Assembly: GCF_011761985.1 (NCBI RefSeq)
Contig: NZ_JAASQT010000003.1
Coordinates: forward strand, 248,001-312,000
Source: Brevundimonas terrae
Lineage (GTDB): Bacteria; Pseudomonadota; Alphaproteobacteria; Caulobacterales; Caulobacteraceae
Reading direction: 5' to 3'
Length of the DNA: 64,000 nucleotides
This document shows positions 7,528 through 18,070 of the stretch, piece after piece. The notes under the pieces were generated by a model. That model was not told the origin of the DNA, ran no database searches, and saw only the letters and a list, made by a program, of their open reading frames with translations. Positions within the stretch are counted from its first letter, which is position 1; each line of letters starts with the position of its first letter. Both the position numbers and the translations under genes were made by a program.

Positions 7528-9969
7528 ATGATCAAAACAAAACACGGTCTGAAGACCACACTGGCCGCGAGCGTGGCCTTGGCCGCACTGGCTGCCCCCG
7601 AACTGGCCGCCGCACAGGCGGCACAGGACACGACCAGCCAGACCAGTACCGCTCTGGGCGAGATCATCGTCACCGCCCAGAGACGCGAGCAAAGTCTTCA
7701 GGAAGTGCCGATCACGGTCAATGTGGTGACCGGCCAAACCCTCGAAACCCTCGCCGCAGACGATATGGGCGACATTTCCGTCTTCGTCCCCGGCCTGTCT
7801 GTCTCGAACACCAGCCCCACACAGGCTCGCTATAGCATTCGCGGCGTTTCGACATCGGACTTCGGTGTCGGCACCGACCCAGCGGTCGGGGTCTATGTCG
7901 ATGGCGTCTATGCGGCTCGTTCGGGCGCGGCGCTGCTGGCCTTTAGCGATGTGTCGCGCATCGAGGTGCTGAAAGGCCCGCAGGGCACGCTGTTTGGCCG
8001 CAACAGTGCCGCAGGGGCCGTCTCCATCACCACCAACAAGCCCAGCGACGCGTTCGAGGCCCGCCTTGGCGTTCGCTTGGGCGAATATGACAAGCGCCGC
8101 GTCGAAGGCCTGCTGAACGTGCCGGTCAATGACAAGCTGGCCCTGCGTTTCAATGCTCTGGTCAATAGCCGCGACGGCTGGCTGATCGACGAGGAAACCG
8201 GCGCTGACTATGACCGCGAAGATAACTGGGCGGCACGGGCGGCCCTGCGTTGGGATGTCGGTCCCAATACACAAGTCAACCTAAGCTGGTCGCACGACGA
8301 GATCGATCAGGATGCCCGCCCCGCTATCGGTATTGTCGCCCTGCCCGCCGCGCCCGGCCTGCCGGCCTTCCCGTCCGAACCCGCCGATTATCTCGATCCG
8401 TTCAAGGTCGGCATCCGCAATGATGTGATCGACAACCACGAAACACGCCGCCTTGATGAAGGCGTTTTGACCATCACCCACGCCTTCGGTGATATCGACT
8501 TCACCTCCCTGACCTCGGTCCGGTCCTTCAAAACCGAAAACCGCGAGGACGAAGATGGTACCAGCCGTCCGGACCTGTATTTCGATACCAATAATGTCGA
8601 GAAGAACAGCTCCTGGTATCAGGAATTCCGGCTTGCCGGTGAACACGGCGCGTTCAACTGGATCGCCGGTGCCAGCTATTATTCCGAAAACGCCAAGCAG
8701 CGCAGCGATACCTACGCCACAACCGACACCATCAACACCATCCTGAACAACGCCGCGGGCATGCCTCTGTTCTCTATGGCCGACATGATTTTGGGCATGG
8801 CCAATATTCCGGCCAGCACCCTCGGCCATGGCTGGCAGGAGAACATGATCAATGAGGGCGATTTCAATGCCAGCGCCCTGTTCGCCGATGTCATCTGGGC
8901 CACAACTGACCGGCTGAACCTGACATTCGGCCTGCGATATACGCGTGACGAAAAATCGTTCAAATGGCTCAACGGGCCACGCATCGCCCCTGAACTGGAT
9001 GCCGTCATCAATGATCCGATGATCAATGCCGTACTGGACACCTATATGGGTCCGGCGCTCGGCTATCTGTATTCGGACTATATTTTCGACCTGTCGGGAC
9101 TGGCCGGTGTGCCCTGCGACAACGGCGTCACTGTGCAGGAAGGCGTCACCTGCGAGCAGTCGGATTCATGGTCGGACCTCAGCCCGCGCTTCGTTGCGGA
9201 CTATAAGCTGACCGACAAGGCGATGATCTTCTTCTCCTATGCCAAGGGCTACAAGGCCGGTGGCTTTAACAGCGTCGAGGTCGGCTCGCGCTTTGACAAC
9301 GAAGACGTGCAGAATTTCGAAATCGGTCTGAAGAGCGATCTGGGTTCACGCACCCGCTTCAACATCTCGGCCTTCCAGTATGATTATGACGGCAAACAAT
9401 CCATCCGTCTGGTAACACCGGCAGGATCGAATGTGCCGCAATATCTGGTCGAGACCAGCGACGACACCGCTTGGGGTCTGGATATGCAGCTGGATATGGA
9501 GCCGGTGGACGGGCTGAACCTGTTCGCCAATGCCCAATATATCGACGCCACCTACAAGCATAAGATGACCGATGATGGTCCCCTCGACGGTCAGCCAACG
9601 GGCGAGCCTCTGTGGTCGGCATCGGCGGGCATTTCCTATCGCCACCACATGGCCGATATGGGTTCACTGGATATGCAACTGGTCCACGCCTATCGCGGCG
9701 AAGGCCGGTGCAACAAAACATCTGTGGGTCAGGGATCGTGCCTGCAAACCCCGTGGTTCGACCCGTCCGAAGCCCAGAACCGCACGGATGTCCGTATCTA
9801 CTGGCGCACCCCCGACGAGCGCTACCAGCTCGGCTTCTACGTCAACAACGTGTTCGACAACCAGTATGTGACCGGCGTGAACAACATCACCGCCACTACG
9901 CTTGGCACACCATTTGTGGGCATCACCGAACCCCGCATGTGGGGCGTGGACCTGACCTTCACCTACTAA
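7528..9969 (+). CDS. TonB-dependent outer-membrane receptor
   Basis: This 813-residue protein has a signal peptide (residues 1-30, AAAQ end), a TonB box (GEIIVTAQ, residues 44-51), a plug domain (about 56-170 with ARYSIRGVSTSDFG and RIEVLKGPQGTLFGRNSAAGAV) and a 22-strand-type barrel ending in the aromatic TFTY. There is no N-terminal STN signalling domain. It belongs to the large group of receptors that Caulobacterales use for siderophores, carbohydrates or hydrophobic compounds; ligand not readable. A putative Shine-Dalgarno GGGAGGG lies just upstream of the ATG. Given the divergent TetR gene and palindrome, it may import the substrate of the neighbouring beta-helix/cytochrome/aldehyde-dehydrogenase operon. 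The transcript ends at a strong terminator. Confidence 0.95.
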   Translation: MIKTKHGLKTTLAASVALAALAAPELAAAQAAQDTTSQTSTALGEIIVTAQRREQSLQEVPITVNVVTGQTLETLAADDMGDISVFVPGLSVSNTSPTQARYSIRGVSTSDFGVGTDPAVGVYVDGVYAARSGAALLAFSDVSRIEVLKGPQGTLFGRNSAAGAVSITTNKPSDAFEARLGVRLGEYDKRRVEGLLNVPVNDKLALRFNALVNSRDGWLIDEETGADYDREDNWAARAALRWDVGPNTQVNLSWSHDEIDQDARPAIGIVALPAAPGLPAFPSEPADYLDPFKVGIRNDVIDNHETRRLDEGVLTITHAFGDIDFTSLTSVRSFKTENREDEDGTSRPDLYFDTNNVEKNSSWYQEFRLAGEHGAFNWIAGASYYSENAKQRSDTYATTDTINTILNNAAGMPLFSMADMILGMANIPASTLGHGWQENMINEGDFNASALFADVIWATTDRLNLTFGLRYTRDEKSFKWLNGPRIAPELDAVINDPMINAVLDTYMGPALGYLYSDYIFDLSGLAGVPCDNGVTVQEGVTCEQSDSWSDLSPRFVADYKLTDKAMIFFSYAKGYKAGGFNSVEVGSRFDNEDVQNFEIGLKSDLGSRTRFNISAFQYDYDGKQSIRLVTPAGSNVPQYLVETSDDTAWGLDMQLDMEPVDGLNLFANAQYIDATYKHKMTDDGPLDGQPTGEPLWSASAGISYRHHMADMGSLDMQLVHAYRGEGRCNKTSVGQGSCLQTPWFDPSEAQNRTDVRIYWRTPDERYQLGFYVNNVFDNQYVTGVNNITATTLGTPFVGITEPRMWGVDLTFTY

Positions 9970-9974
9970 ACAAA

Positions 9975-10007
9975 AACGCCTGAGACTGTGATCCAGTCTC
10001 AGGCGTT
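9975..10007. terminator. Bidirectional terminator between the TonB receptor and purC
   Basis: A perfect 13-bp stem (aacgcctgagact / agtctcaggcgtt) with a 7-nt loop is flanked by an A-run on the left and T-rich sequence on the right. It serves the rightward receptor gene and, from the other side with a clean U-tract, the leftward purC. Confidence 0.92.
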
Positions 10008-10042
10008 ACTTTTGGCTCGGGAGCAGCTCCCCGCCCTACAGA

Positions 10043-10756
10043 TCAGGCACCGATCAGCTTTTCGTAAACCGTGCCGTGGGCCAGAACTGTGCCGGTGTCA
10101 TCCATGACGCGCATGGCATCGGCCGAGATCTCGTCGATGACAACGACCTCGTCATCCACAAGGCCCAGTTCAATCTTCATATCGATCAGGGTCAGACCCT
10201 TGCCCCGCAGATCGGTCTCGACGATGCGGCAGACATTGCGGGTAATGTCCTTAGCCTGTTGCAGGTGGGACGGGCTGAGAAGGCCCAGTGCAACCAGCGT
10301 ATCGTCATTGATCAGCGGATCACCGCGCTCGTCATCCTTGAGCGTGATTTCCACGAGGTAGTCGAGCTTTTGTTCGGTATCGCGGATGTACTGCTTATAG
10401 CGGCGAACAAAGCTGCCCCACGGACGGGTGCGGCATACAAACTCCAGACCGCCAGCGCCGTTGACGTCCTTGCCCAGCGGCTCGGCACGACGAACTTCCA
10501 TCGTGCCTTGCTCGATATCCAGTTGCACCAGATGGGTGGGGATATTGGCCGCACGCAGGCCTTTGAAGAAGTAATCGGTCATGGCCAGAGACTTGCGGCC
10601 CTTGCCTTCGACCTTGCCGATGACGGTATTGGCACCCGGATCAATCACACCGTCCGCGCCGGTCACATCATCCTTAAAGGCAAGAAGGATGTTTCCGTTC
10701 GGCAAGGCATAGATGTCCTTGGTCTTACCGGAATAGATTTTCTCGTTGGCATTCAT
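10043..10756 (-). CDS. purC: Phosphoribosylaminoimidazole-succinocarboxamide synthase (SAICAR synthase), short variant
   Basis: This 237-residue enzyme adds aspartate to CAIR using ATP in de novo purine synthesis. Recognisable elements are the N-terminal IYSGKTKDIY, the FKDDVTG loop, LTLIDMKIELGL and the VVIDEISADAMRV segment. It departs from the usual proteobacterial PurC: the RAAGSLxKR motif is replaced by CRTRPWGSFVRRY, an insert GANTVIGKVEGKGRKS resembles the clostridial/streptococcal type, and it stops shortly after MRV without the usual C-terminal DKDRFR helix. It may therefore be a second or transferred PurC. It is the last gene of the guaB-guaA cluster, 72 bp after guaA. Confidence 0.88.
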   Translation of the reverse strand: MNANEKIYSGKTKDIYALPNGNILLAFKDDVTGADGVIDPGANTVIGKVEGKGRKSLAMTDYFFKGLRAANIPTHLVQLDIEQGTMEVRRAEPLGKDVNGAGGLEFVCRTRPWGSFVRRYKQYIRDTEQKLDYLVEITLKDDERGDPLINDDTLVALGLLSPSHLQQAKDITRNVCRIVETDLRGKGLTLIDMKIELGLVDDEVVVIDEISADAMRVMDDTGTVLAHGTVYEKLIGA

Positions 10757-10828
10757 TGGCTTATTACCTGATGCTTCAATACCTTGTGGCGAGGCGGGAT
10801 ACGCAGATCGGCACCCCGCCCCAGCCGC

Positions 10829-12391
10829 TTATTCCCACTCGATGGTGCCCGGAGGCTTCGAGGTCACATCGTAGACAACGCGGTTCACGCCCGGCACCTG
10901 ATTGATGATGCGGGTGGCCGTGCGGGCCAGAACTTCCCACGGGAACTGGAAGAAGTCGGCGGTCATACCGTCGGTGGAGGTCACGGCACGAAGGGCCAGA
11001 ACCTTTTCATAGGTGCGGGCATCGCCCATCACGCCAACCGTCTTGACCGGCAGCAGCACAGCAAAGGCCTGCCAGATTTCGTTATACAGACCCGCCTTGC
11101 GAATCTCGTCCAGATAGATGGCGTCGGCGTCTTGCAGGGTGGCAACCGCGTCCGGCGTGATCTCGCCCGGAATACGGATGGCCAGACCCGGTCCAGGGAA
11201 CGGGTGACGGCCAACGAAAGCTTCGGTCAGGCCCAGTTCGCGGCCCAGAGCACGGACCTCGTCCTTGAACAGTTCGCGCAGCGGCTCGACCAGTTTCAGC
11301 TTCATATAGTCCGGCAGGCCGCCCACATTGTGGTGCGACTTGATGACTTGCGACGGACCACCCGAGGCCGACAGGCTCTCGATCACGTCCGGATAGAGCG
11401 TGCCTTGGGCGAGGAATTCTGCGCCCTCGATCTTGGACGATTCTTCATCGAACACTTCGATGAACAGACGACCAATCGTCTTGCGCTTGGTTTCCGGATC
11501 CGAGATGCCGGCCAGCTCGCCAAGGAAGCGGTCCGAGGCGTCAACATGGACCAGCGGGATGTTGTAATGCTCGCGGAACAGGGTCGTGACCTGTGTGGCC
11601 TCGTCCTTGCGCAGCAGGCCCGTATCCACGAACACACAGGTCAGTTGGTCACCGATCGCTTCGTGGATCAGAACCGCCGCCACCGAAGAATCCACACCGC
11701 CCGACAGGCCGCAGATGACCTTGGCGTCGCCGACCTGTTCGCGGATCTTGGCGACCTGCTCTTCGCGGTAAGCGGCCATGGTCCAGTCACCGGTCAGACC
11801 GGCGATGTTATAGACGAAGTTCTTGAGCATTTCCGCGCCGCGCGGGGTGTGCATCACCTCGGGGTGGAACTGCACGGCGTAGATTTTCTTCTCGGTATTG
11901 GCGATGGCCGCATACGGCGCGCCTTCCGAGGTGGCGATGACTTCAAAGCCTTCGGGGATGGCGGTGACGCGGTCACCATGGCTCATCCAGACCGGCTCGT
12001 TCTCGCCCGCCTTGGCGATACCGGCGAACAGCGGGCTGTCCTTGACGATGCTGATATCGGCACGACCGAATTCGCGGTCATGGCCGCTCTCGACCTTGCC
12101 ACCCAGTTCGGCGCAGATCAGTTGCTCGCCATAGCAGATGCCGAAAATCGGCGCGCCATATTCAAAGATCTTGTGATCGACGCGGGGGCTGTCGGCGTCG
12201 GTCGTCGAGTTGGGTCCACCCGAGAAGATCACGGCCTGAGGCTGCATGGCCTCCAGAGCCGTGGTGGCCTTGGTATAGGGGTGAATCTCGCAATAGACAT
12301 TCAGCTCGCGCAGACGACGGGCAATAAGCTGCGTCACCTGACTGCCGAAGTCGACGATAAGCACCTTCTGGTGTTGGGTCGGCTGGGTCAT
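10829..12391 (-). CDS. guaA: GMP synthase (glutamine-hydrolysing)
   Basis: This 520-residue enzyme converts XMP to GMP. The class-I amidotransferase domain carries Cys86 (GICYGEQ) with His176 and Glu178 (FHPEV). The ATP-pyrophosphatase domain has the PP-loop SGGVDSS (230-236). The C-terminal dimerisation domain ends in the typical PPGTIEWE. Length and domain order are standard. Its ATG overlaps the upstream nucleosidase gene by 4 bp (ATGA), showing translational coupling. With guaB in the same leftward cluster, both GMP branch enzymes are encoded here. Confidence 0.98.
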   Translation of the reverse strand: MTQPTQHQKVLIVDFGSQVTQLIARRLRELNVYCEIHPYTKATTALEAMQPQAVIFSGGPNSTTDADSPRVDHKIFEYGAPIFGICYGEQLICAELGGKVESGHDREFGRADISIVKDSPLFAGIAKAGENEPVWMSHGDRVTAIPEGFEVIATSEGAPYAAIANTEKKIYAVQFHPEVMHTPRGAEMLKNFVYNIAGLTGDWTMAAYREEQVAKIREQVGDAKVICGLSGGVDSSVAAVLIHEAIGDQLTCVFVDTGLLRKDEATQVTTLFREHYNIPLVHVDASDRFLGELAGISDPETKRKTIGRLFIEVFDEESSKIEGAEFLAQGTLYPDVIESLSASGGPSQVIKSHHNVGGLPDYMKLKLVEPLRELFKDEVRALGRELGLTEAFVGRHPFPGPGLAIRIPGEITPDAVATLQDADAIYLDEIRKAGLYNEIWQAFAVLLPVKTVGVMGDARTYEKVLALRAVTSTDGMTADFFQFPWEVLARTATRIINQVPGVNRVVYDVTSKPPGTIEWE

Positions 12392-13104
12392 GAAAGCGAA
12401 TCCGATACGGGAGTTGCGGCGGGGTCTAGGCCTTTTGCGGCCGGTTGTTCAAGTGTGGCGGGCATCAGGGCATGCAGGCCGCCGCGCTCCAGCGCAGCCA
12501 CCAGTTTGTCCCATGCATCCGCCAGATGGGCATCGACATGATCGAGCGTGGAGGTCCAGTCTTCGAGGCGGGTCAGTTCGGCCTTACCGTCCGACACGCC
12601 ACGCAGCGCCATCAGAGGCACACAGAAGGTCTGGGCAGCACGCAAAAGGGCGAACGTCTCCATGTCCACCATATCGGCGTCCAGCGCGTCATAGGCGGCA
12701 CCGGACACCACATTGGCCCCCGTCGAGAGCGTGGCGTGCGGCACCCCCTCAAGACGGCAGGGCAAGGGCATAACCGCAGGCATGTCCAGCAGCGGCGTAA
12801 TCCCCTTGGGGAAGCCCAGCGGACTGGCATCCATGTCGCGGTAATCGACGGATGTGACCTGATAGACGGCGGCGTGTTCAAGGATCGGCGAACCCGATGA
12901 GCCCAGCACCACCACCAGATCGGGCATATCGCCCGTAGCCTCGCGGCGGGCCAGTTCGGCGGTCAGGGCAATCGCCCCTTCCACCGGACCGATGCCCGTC
13001 ATCAGCGGGCGAATGCGCGCCTGAAGCTGCTGGCGATATTCGGCAGGGGCCGCCATCACCGGAAGGACGGTGACGTCTCCGATGCGTTCGACCCGTGCCC
13101 TCAC
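12388..13104 (-). CDS. 5'-methylthioadenosine/S-adenosylhomocysteine nucleosidase-like protein
   Basis: This 238-residue protein of the PNP_UDP_1 fold would hydrolyse SAH or MTA to adenine and a ribose product. Family motifs are [13 protein letters not shown] (36-48), the ribose-binding VDMETF (Glu149) and the catalytic RGVSDGK (Asp172). It starts at GTG 13104, overlapping the rsmB stop by 4 bp, and overlaps guaA by 4 bp at its end. The tight packing between an SAM-dependent rRNA methyltransferase and GMP synthase fits a role in clearing SAH and feeding adenine to purine salvage. The C-terminal 35 residues are low-complexity and may be dispensable. Confidence 0.85.
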   Translation of the reverse strand: MRARVERIGDVTVLPVMAAPAEYRQQLQARIRPLMTGIGPVEGAIALTAELARREATGDMPDLVVVLGSSGSPILEHAAVYQVTSVDYRDMDASPLGFPKGITPLLDMPAVMPLPCRLEGVPHATLSTGANVVSGAAYDALDADMVDMETFALLRAAQTFCVPLMALRGVSDGKAELTRLEDWTSTLDHVDAHLADAWDKLVAALERGGLHALMPATLEQPAAKGLDPAATPVSDSLS

Positions 13105-14372
13105 TGGGCGCGCTCGTAAAGGGCGAAGAAGAAGCCGTCCGTGCCGGTCGAGGCAGGTGACATCCGCAGGGTGTGACCCTTGGCCAGGGTTGCGACGGCG
13201 TGCATGTCTTCGGTCAGCGGAACCGGCTTGAAGTTCGGATGGGCCGCTTCAAACGCCGCTGCCGTGTCCTCGTTCTCGCGGCTCAGCATCGAGCAGGTGA
13301 CATAGGCGATACGACCGCCCACCTTCACTAGTTTCGCAGCCTGCGACATGATGCGGGTTTGCAGACCATGCAGACGCTCGACCTCGTCGGCCGTCAGACG
13401 CCATGCGTCCTCGGGGTGACGACGCCATGTGCCCGAACCCGAGCAAGGCGCATCCACCAGCACCAGATCGGCCGCGTCGTTCAGGGCTTCCAGACCGCCA
13501 CCGTTCTGGCCGATCAGGACCAGTTCAGCCTCGACGCCCGCACGTTCCAGACGCGGACGGATGTTTTCCAGACGCTTGTTGACCACGTCGGAGGCCACCA
13601 GACGGCCCTGCCCCTGCATCGACTGGGCCAGACCGAGGGTCTTGCCGCCACCACCGGCGCAGTAATCGACAACCGTCGTGCCCGGCTTGGCATCGACGAG
13701 GGCGCAGATGATCTGGCTGCCTTCGTCCTGAATTTCGAATGCGCCTGTCTTGAAGCCTTCCAGCGCCTGAATATTGGGCGGCGGCTCGGCGGCAAGGCGC
13801 AGGCCCAGCTCCGACCACGGCGTGTATTCCGGCGACAGTTCGGCAGCGCGCAGTTCGCCCTCGACGTCTTCGCGCGTGGTCTTCAGGCTGTTGATACGCA
13901 GGTCGATCGGCGCGCGCGGGGCCATCAGTTCGTGCGCCTGATTTTGCCAGTCGTCGCCAAAGACCTTCTGGAAGTCTTCGACCACAAATTTCGGAAGGCC
14001 TGCAGCCACCCAACCGGGCAGTTCGCCCTCGACCGAGGTGATGCGGCTGCGTTCCTGCTTGGACAGCGGACGCGGGCCGTAGCCGTCGCCCGAGTGCAGG
14101 GCTTCGATCTCTTCCAGCGGCAGGTTGTCCAGCGCATGCAGGCTGCCGATCACCAGAGCGCGGCCATCTTCACGGCCACCCATGATCCAGCTCAGACGGG
14201 CGCGGGCGCGGATAACCTTATAGACGCGGTCGGCAATGGCGCGACGGTCCTTGGAACCGGCATAGCGGTTGGCGGTGCCCCAAGCCTTCATCACCACCTC
14301 GGCGGGCTGACGGCCCTGCGCGATGGAATCGAGGATGGATGCGGCGGCGGCGAGACGGGCGGCTGGGGTCAA
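13101..14372 (-). CDS. RsmB/NOP-family 16S rRNA (cytosine-C5)-methyltransferase
   Basis: This 423-residue RNA m5C methyltransferase has the SAM-binding core (VVDYCAGGGGKTLGLAQSM) and the two catalytic cysteines in VDAPCSGSGTWRRHP and AYVTCSMLSREN. An N-terminal all-helical region (about 1-140) corresponds to the NusB-like RNA-binding part of RsmB. RsmB targets C967 of 16S rRNA in E. coli; the exact base here is inferred. The start is TTG at 14372, with weak GAAG upstream and no good ATG nearby. It lies 11 bp after the MAPEG gene and overlaps the nucleosidase gene. Confidence 0.92.
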   Translation of the reverse strand: MTPAARLAAAASILDSIAQGRQPAEVVMKAWGTANRYAGSKDRRAIADRVYKVIRARARLSWIMGGREDGRALVIGSLHALDNLPLEEIEALHSGDGYGPRPLSKQERSRITSVEGELPGWVAAGLPKFVVEDFQKVFGDDWQNQAHELMAPRAPIDLRINSLKTTREDVEGELRAAELSPEYTPWSELGLRLAAEPPPNIQALEGFKTGAFEIQDEGSQIICALVDAKPGTTVVDYCAGGGGKTLGLAQSMQGQGRLVASDVVNKRLENIRPRLERAGVEAELVLIGQNGGGLEALNDAADLVLVDAPCSGSGTWRRHPEDAWRLTADEVERLHGLQTRIMSQAAKLVKVGGRIAYVTCSMLSRENEDTAAAFEAAHPNFKPVPLTEDMHAVATLAKGHTLRMSPASTGTDGFFFALYERAQ

Positions 14373-14383
14373 TGGACTTCAGT

Positions 14384-14776
14384 TCAAATAAACGGGGCCA
14401 CCAGAACCATGACCAGTCCCGCAAGCGAGACCAGCCATACCAGCGACCGGATAAAGGGGATGCCCATGGCATAGAGCGGTACGAACACCACCCGCCCCCA
14501 GAAATAGAGCGCCGAGCCCCACGCTGTCATCGCGCCGTTGGCCCCCGCCACATGGGCGATCAGCACAGCACCGATAAACAAAGGCAGGGTCTCGAACAGA
14601 TTGGACTGGGCCCGCTCCAGACGCCCTGTCAGGGGTTTCCCCGACGAAGGCGTGCTGTCACGCGGGCCCGCATTCCATTTCAAGCCGAACTCAGAGGTTC
14701 GCGCGCCTGCGGGCAGGAAAATCTGCACCAGAGCAAGGGCGAGAGTGGCACTCAGATAGGTCAGCTCGATGGTCAT
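14384..14776 (-). CDS. MAPEG-family membrane protein
   Basis: This 130-residue protein has about four membrane helices and MAPEG motifs: NAGPRDS, RAQSNLFETLPLF in the first loop-helix, and GRVVFVPLYAMGIPFIRSL near the end. MAPEG proteins include microsomal glutathione transferases and related eicosanoid enzymes; bacterial members are mostly uncharacterised. AAGG precedes the ATG. It sits 15 bp after guaB and 11 bp before rsmB, so it is co-transcribed with them, without an obvious functional link. Confidence 0.88.
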   Translation of the reverse strand: MTIELTYLSATLALALVQIFLPAGARTSEFGLKWNAGPRDSTPSSGKPLTGRLERAQSNLFETLPLFIGAVLIAHVAGANGAMTAWGSALYFWGRVVFVPLYAMGIPFIRSLVWLVSLAGLVMVLVAPFI

Positions 14777-14791
14777 GTCTTAGCCTTGGAT

Positions 14792-16354
<1,563 letters not shown>

Positions 16355-16472
16355 CTACGACGGGAAGCTTGGCCGGAGCTTGAAAGACAAAAGACCATAT
16401 TTAGAAAATGGTTATATCCATAATAAAAATTTATCATTTGAAACCTTGGTGCCCAGGTTCCATTTTGAATAA

Positions 16473-17009
16473 ATGGTCGCCCTGATCCTCAACACTGCCC
16501 GCCAATTGGCGCTGAAAATCGCCAGCTATGGTGTGATGCACCTTGTGGTCGCTATCGCAGTGGCCTTTGCGATCACGCGCGATGTCCGGCTGGCCTTGGC
16601 CATCGGCATGGTCGAGCCGATTTTCCAGACCTTTGCCTATGCCATCCATGACCGTGTCTGGCACCTGATTGAAAAGCGCCGCCTGCATTCGGGACTGGAA
16701 GAAGCCGCCGAGGCCTTCACCTCGCGCATCGGCGTCATGTCCCCCGACGAACAAAGCCGCGCCCATGGTCGCAGCCCTTTTGACCATTCAGGACACAGCC
16801 ATGCCCTGCCCCGCTCGTTCAAACAGATTGCGCTGAAAACCCTGACCTATGGCGTCATGCATTTCATGGTCGCCGTCAGCGTGGCCTATGCCCTGACCGA
16901 TGACATCCGTGCGGCTCTGGCGATTGGCCTGATCGAGCCTCTGGTACAGACGGTGTTCTTCACCTTCCACGACCGCATCTGGACGCGCGTGGAAAGCAAA
17001 CGCGCCTAG
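16473..17009 (+). CDS. Tandem DUF2061 membrane protein
   Basis: This 178-residue protein is made of two copies of a DUF2061-like unit, about residues 8-70 and 115-177. Both contain an LALKIASYGVMH / IALKTLTYGVMH helix, a D-R-ALAIG helix and a HDRVW / HDRIW end. The linker is polar and His-containing. Each unit has two predicted membrane helices. DUF2061 function is unknown. There is no Shine-Dalgarno; the start codon lies in a 6-bp inverted repeat (CCATTT/AAATGG, 16460-16476) downstream of unusually AT-rich sequence. It is convergent with the DUF2332 gene, the two sharing a CTAG stop. Confidence 0.82.
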   Translation: MVALILNTARQLALKIASYGVMHLVVAIAVAFAITRDVRLALAIGMVEPIFQTFAYAIHDRVWHLIEKRRLHSGLEEAAEAFTSRIGVMSPDEQSRAHGRSPFDHSGHSHALPRSFKQIALKTLTYGVMHFMVAVSVAYALTDDIRAALAIGLIEPLVQTVFFTFHDRIWTRVESKRA

Positions 17010-18064
17010 AGCTTCCAGTCGATCTCGGCCCCGTGGGGCTGACACTGGGCCAGAACCTGCGTCACAGGTTCGGCCTCGCCCGTCCACACCGTCAGTTCTA
17101 GTAACGGCCTGCGTTCCGCCCCGCCTCGCTCGGACTGTTCAAATGACAACCATGCCAAGGGTGCATCGGGACGCGCCAGACGCCCGACTGTATCCAGATG
17201 CTGGCGGATGCGATCTTGAGCCTGTGGCGGGAAATACTGATAGGCAATCGTGTGCATGACGACGCGGCACACACCGGCCACAGGCGCGGGCGACAGAGCC
17301 TGTTCCAGCCAGTCCGCCGCATCGGCCTTGGCCATCGCCAACGGATAGCGCCCTGCCACCTCCAGCGCCGCCTCCAGTCGCGCCAGACGCTCTAGTTGGT
17401 CGGCCCAGACATAGGCCTTTAGCCGCGCCTGTGTCTGCGGGTCTGTGGCATCCAGCGGGTTCAGGTCCACCAGATGCTTTTGGCCGATCACCACCTCGGC
17501 CTTGGGCGGTGCCCTGCCCGTCCATTGCGGTTGCAAGCGGACCTTGGACGCCTGATCACCCGTCAGAACCCCGCCCAGATCATGGGCATAATGATCCAGC
17601 CGGCTGTTCAGTCCCGCACTGGCCCCAAGCTCATAGGTATCAAACCCAAGCCCAAAACGGTCAGCCAGAACCAGCAAGCCCGCCATCAGGGCCGCCGATC
17701 GCCCGACCTCGTTCGTCTGTGGCGGACCATCCAGCCACGGCGCGATAAAATCGGCATGGTGCGCCAGAACGCCATTGAGCAAAGCCCACAGCGCCTCATC
17801 AGCGGGGGTCACAGACGGCGGGTAAACCGTCGACCATGCTGCATCACGCCCGTCACGCGCCAAGGCATGAAGCCCGCCCATTAGGCGCAGCGGCAGGGCA
17901 TCGCCCTCATGCGAAGGGTTGCCGCCCCAGTTCAGAATGCGCGCGCCAAGGGCGGTGCTGTCATCCAGCCTCTCGCCCACAAGGCGGCACAGGCGGCCCG
18001 TAAAGGGGGCACCGGCCTTGGTGCAGATGGCTGATTGATTTGCAAACGCCGTCCGCACCGCCAT
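17006..18064 (-). CDS. DUF2332-family protein
   Basis: This 352-residue cytoplasmic protein matches the DUF2332 family in length and in segments such as NEVGRSAALMAGLLVLADRFG and LYELGASAGLN. It also has the C-terminal PLAWLSFEQSE...LELTVW pattern with an SAM-methyltransferase-like feel, although no catalytic motif is certain. Function unknown. It starts 6 bp after rlmE, so it is probably co-transcribed with it. Its stop overlaps that of the convergent DUF2061 gene in CTAG (17006-17009). Confidence 0.85.
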   Translation of the reverse strand: MAVRTAFANQSAICTKAGAPFTGRLCRLVGERLDDSTALGARILNWGGNPSHEGDALPLRLMGGLHALARDGRDAAWSTVYPPSVTPADEALWALLNGVLAHHADFIAPWLDGPPQTNEVGRSAALMAGLLVLADRFGLGFDTYELGASAGLNSRLDHYAHDLGGVLTGDQASKVRLQPQWTGRAPPKAEVVIGQKHLVDLNPLDATDPQTQARLKAYVWADQLERLARLEAALEVAGRYPLAMAKADAADWLEQALSPAPVAGVCRVVMHTIAYQYFPPQAQDRIRQHLDTVGRLARPDAPLAWLSFEQSERGGAERRPLLELTVWTGEAEPVTQVLAQCQPHGAEIDWKL

Positions 18065-18070
18065 GTCCGA

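Noticed and set aside
10784..12541. A 585-codon open frame opposite guaA
   Set aside because: It is fully antisense to a certain gene, has no family similarity and reflects GC-rich third-position bias. The same holds for long frames opposite guaB (14339-16423), aminopeptidase P (26662-28446), clpA (52450-54090) and the ferredoxin reductase (59422-60558).
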